From positions 437,206-481,757 of the forward strand of contig WELB01000005.1 in NCBI GenBank assembly GCA_009602725.1: 44,552 nucleotides of DNA, given 5' to 3'. The stretch's first letter is position 1; every line of letters starts with the position of its first letter. A program made the translations under genes and the position numbers. The DNA comes from Spirogloea muscicola (lineage: Eukaryota > Streptophyta > Zygnematophyceae > Spirogloeales > Spirogloeaceae). Below, one piece after another: positions 42,732 to 44,552 of this stretch. The notes beneath the pieces are model-generated. The model saw nothing but the letters and a program-made list of their open reading frames with translations. It searched no databases and was not told where the DNA came from.

Positions 42732-43636
42732 ACTGCGTGTGGCTGTTTCATCTACTTAAATGGGAGTGTTGAGTGGTTAGGAGGGTCAGGCAGCCGGATA
42801 GAGTGCTTGTAAAATGATGTCAAGAAGACAAGCTCGTTGGTCCTTCAGTCTCAAACAGTCTCAAACAGTCAGTGTCCATGGACGATGAACCAACTATGCA
42901 TGCATCAATGATGATGGTATTTATTGTGCTTGAAGTCAATCAGCGTCAGAATGCCAAGCCAAGTCACTTTGACTGTTTGAGACGCGTGAATTTAGAAATC
43001 AGTGAAGCTTCTACACGAATACTTGCGGAGAATGCGAGCGACATCAGTGAGCCACTGCGATATTCCAAACGAAGGGGTCATCATGCTATTCACGTGGTAA
43101 ACCTGTAAGTCTATATGCTGGGGGCGCTTTGTGCATTCTGCACAACGCCCCGGGAGAAACTCATATATTCTGGTGCTCCAGATTGGGCCAAAGCGAGCCT
43201 ATATCCGTTGGCTGGAAATCAATTGGATTATTGCAAAATGCTTCCAACTCAATCTGCATCGAGATGGAAATACGTGCTGATGTCAATGACGTGCTTACGA
43301 CCATGACTAGCTTACACTGTACAACTGCGCTACTGGATGATCTTGCCACGTTCCATTGCTGATAAAACAAAAGATTGAGAGTTGAGATAGATTAAGCACG
43401 TGATGAAAAGAGTGGTAACCTCTAGGAAACGGATTCTTGTGTCGCGTGCACGAAGAACTCTAGTCACGCCCTCAACGGGATCCACCAATCTGTATCGTGC
43501 CTCGCAGATCAAGCTGCAAGCCAATGGCCAAGAAGGGCTCTGACATGTGAGCCACAAGTGCATAGCTTATGATGCGAAATTCATATTGAAATTCACGTAC
43601 GAGTCAAGTCTATAATATACAAACAATTATAGAATA
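42732..43636. other. Intergenic, no confident gene
   Basis: Contains a short tandem repeat (TCTCAAACAG twice at 42849-42868) and an anonymous 78-codon plus-strand ORF (42872-43108) with no recognised motif. Confidence 0.35.
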
Positions 43637-44350
43637 TCAATTACAAAGAGTGGAAGCACTCCTACCCGGATCGAAGCCACAAGCAGTATAAGAGATTATA
43701 ACAAACCTCTGCATGCAAGCTTCACGCATGTCGTGAGGGACTCCATCTCTTACAATCTCATTTGCTTTTCTCAAGTGCTTGGTCGCGTGGTCGGCACCGA
43801 ACACCTCTTGCACCATCTCCCAATGGGCAAGCTTTACAGGATTCGAGGGCCGCAAGCTGGGAATGGCGTATAGACATGTCCACCCCTGGCATGCGCGGCG
43901 CATCTTTTGGCAAGATGCGCAAGAGCCACGTTCCTCTCGCTGTTCCACAGCCCCCCCTGTAGCCACAGCGGCACCCACATGAACGTCGCCCATCTGGTCG
44001 GGAGCCACTCCCGCTTGTGGCCTTGGCTGCAGCCCAACTCGCGCGTCTTCTACAGGCAGGTCAGTTGCAGCTGCACGAATTGCCTCTTCCTCCAGCTCTT
44101 GCCGAGCAATATTCTGCAGTTTTTGTAGCCGCTGGCGGCGCTCTTCTTCACGCTCTTCTTCACGAAGCCTCTTCTCGTCCTCATCATGTGCAACCCCGAC
44201 ATTGGCAGGTCGGGGTTGCACATGGAGCTCAGCTCCTGGCTCCATCCTCCTCGATCCGCGTGGCATGCTTGTCCTCGACCCAGTTAAGCGATGGACTTCC
44301 AGAGCTGTGGCGCAGGTTGCGGCTCTAGCTGCGGAAGCAGGCACGAGCAA
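43637..44350 (-). CDS. Hypothetical coiled-coil protein, possibly partial
   Basis: A minus-strand frame of ~237 codons, the longest unassigned clean ORF here. The frame is open from about 44350; the first ATG in it begins the segment MPRGSRRMEPGAEL near 44270. It has a charged helix likely to form a coiled coil (DEDEKRLREEEREEERRQRL), a short Cys-rich segment (SCASCQKMRRACQGW) and a carboxyl part with KLAHWEMVQEVFGADHATKH. I do not recognise a family. A possible splice donor (CAGAG|GTTTGT, near 43710) means that the true end may lie elsewhere. A 16-bp perfect palindrome (44185-44224) is inside the frame. It could also be a transposon-borne gene. Confidence 0.35.
   Translation of the reverse strand: MLVPASAARAATCATALEVHRLTGSRTSMPRGSRRMEPGAELHVQPRPANVGVAHDEDEKRLREEEREEERRQRLQKLQNIARQELEEEAIRAAATDLPVEDARVGLQPRPQAGVAPDQMGDVHVGAAVATGGAVEQREERGSCASCQKMRRACQGWTCLYAIPSLRPSNPVKLAHWEMVQEVFGADHATKHLRKANEIVRDGVPHDMREACMQRFVIISYTACGFDPGRSASTLCN
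44185..44224. other. Perfect 16-bp stem-loop
   Basis: CATGTGCAACCCCGAC and GTCGGGGTTGCACATG flank the loop ATTGGCAG. It is the longest perfect short hairpin noticed in the window. Confidence 0.95.
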
Positions 44351-44532
44351 GCGCAGGAAGTGGCGACTCGAGCTTGATCAGCCAGCCATGTGAGCTCCCA
44401 AGGAAGAAGCGAGGAGGGGAGAAGGCAGCGTGGAGGTCTGGGGGAGGGGAGGGTGGGAATGTGGCCTCCGTGCATATTTACCAAGCTCGGGAGCGGGGGA
44501 GGTGAAGCATGCGAGGAAGGAGAGAGGGGGTC

Positions 44533-44552
44533 GGGGGGGGGGGGGGGGGGGG
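44533..44552. other. Poly-G run at the window end
   Basis: Twenty Gs end the sequence after a purine-rich stretch. At a contig end this may be a two-colour-chemistry no-signal artefact rather than genome sequence. Confidence 0.6.

Overview
This is nuclear DNA of a photosynthetic eukaryote, most probably a chlorophyte green alga; a trebouxiophyte would fit, but that is inference. The reasons are intron-dense genes with short exons and GT-AG (occasionally GC-AG) borders, plant-type versions of PTEN, erlin and peroxisomal long-chain acyl-CoA synthetase, a Pro-rich hydroxyproline-rich-glycoprotein-like secreted protein, TGTAA poly(A)-type signals, and a heavy load of decayed retroelements. There is no sign of bacterial operons, tRNA, rRNA or CRISPR.

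Layout. 1-5.1 kb: a graveyard of 5'-truncated LINE-like 3' ends, often in tail-to-tail inverted pairs. 5.1-8.4 kb: no confident gene, one anonymous ORF and one more LINE-tail pair. 8.76-13.48 kb (+): a 13-exon PTEN-type phosphatase. 14.5-14.9 kb (-): a decayed copy of the next gene. 15.73-16.41 kb (-): an OB-fold protein of the plant At4g28440 type, 5' end lost. 16.41-16.95 kb: sequencing-adapter sequence, poly-T and a 410-N gap. 16.95-17.62 kb (+): a twin-Cx9C CMC1-type protein, 5' end lost. 19.7-21.65 kb (-): a secreted Pro-rich wall or matrix glycoprotein gene plus a duplicated Pro-rich exon. 21.9-26.4 kb: repeat-rich, with LINE tails, a tandem 87-bp repeat and a Ty3-like integrase relic. 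28.26-31.60 kb (-): an 11-exon erlin (SPFH protein of the ER). 32.55-39.60 kb (+): a 23-exon long-chain acyl-CoA synthetase ending in the peroxisomal signal SKL. 39.6-44.55 kb: mostly non-coding, with a ~330-bp GT microsatellite, one anonymous ORF and a terminal poly-G run.

Exon models were built by hand from protein-family continuity and intron phase. All PTEN, erlin and LACS exon junctions, the CMC1 junction and the OB-fold junction keep frame, so these five models are well supported. Erlin and LACS are divergently transcribed from a ~950-bp spacer; the OB-fold and CMC1 genes are also divergent, with their shared promoter inside the gap. Functionally these are unrelated housekeeping genes (phosphoinositide signalling, mitochondrial cytochrome-oxidase assembly, ER membrane organisation, peroxisomal fatty-acid activation). 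I see no cluster that works as a single new system. The most unusual material is the repeat fraction: recurrent tail-to-tail LINE 3' ends, and a set of perfect short stem-loops far above chance.
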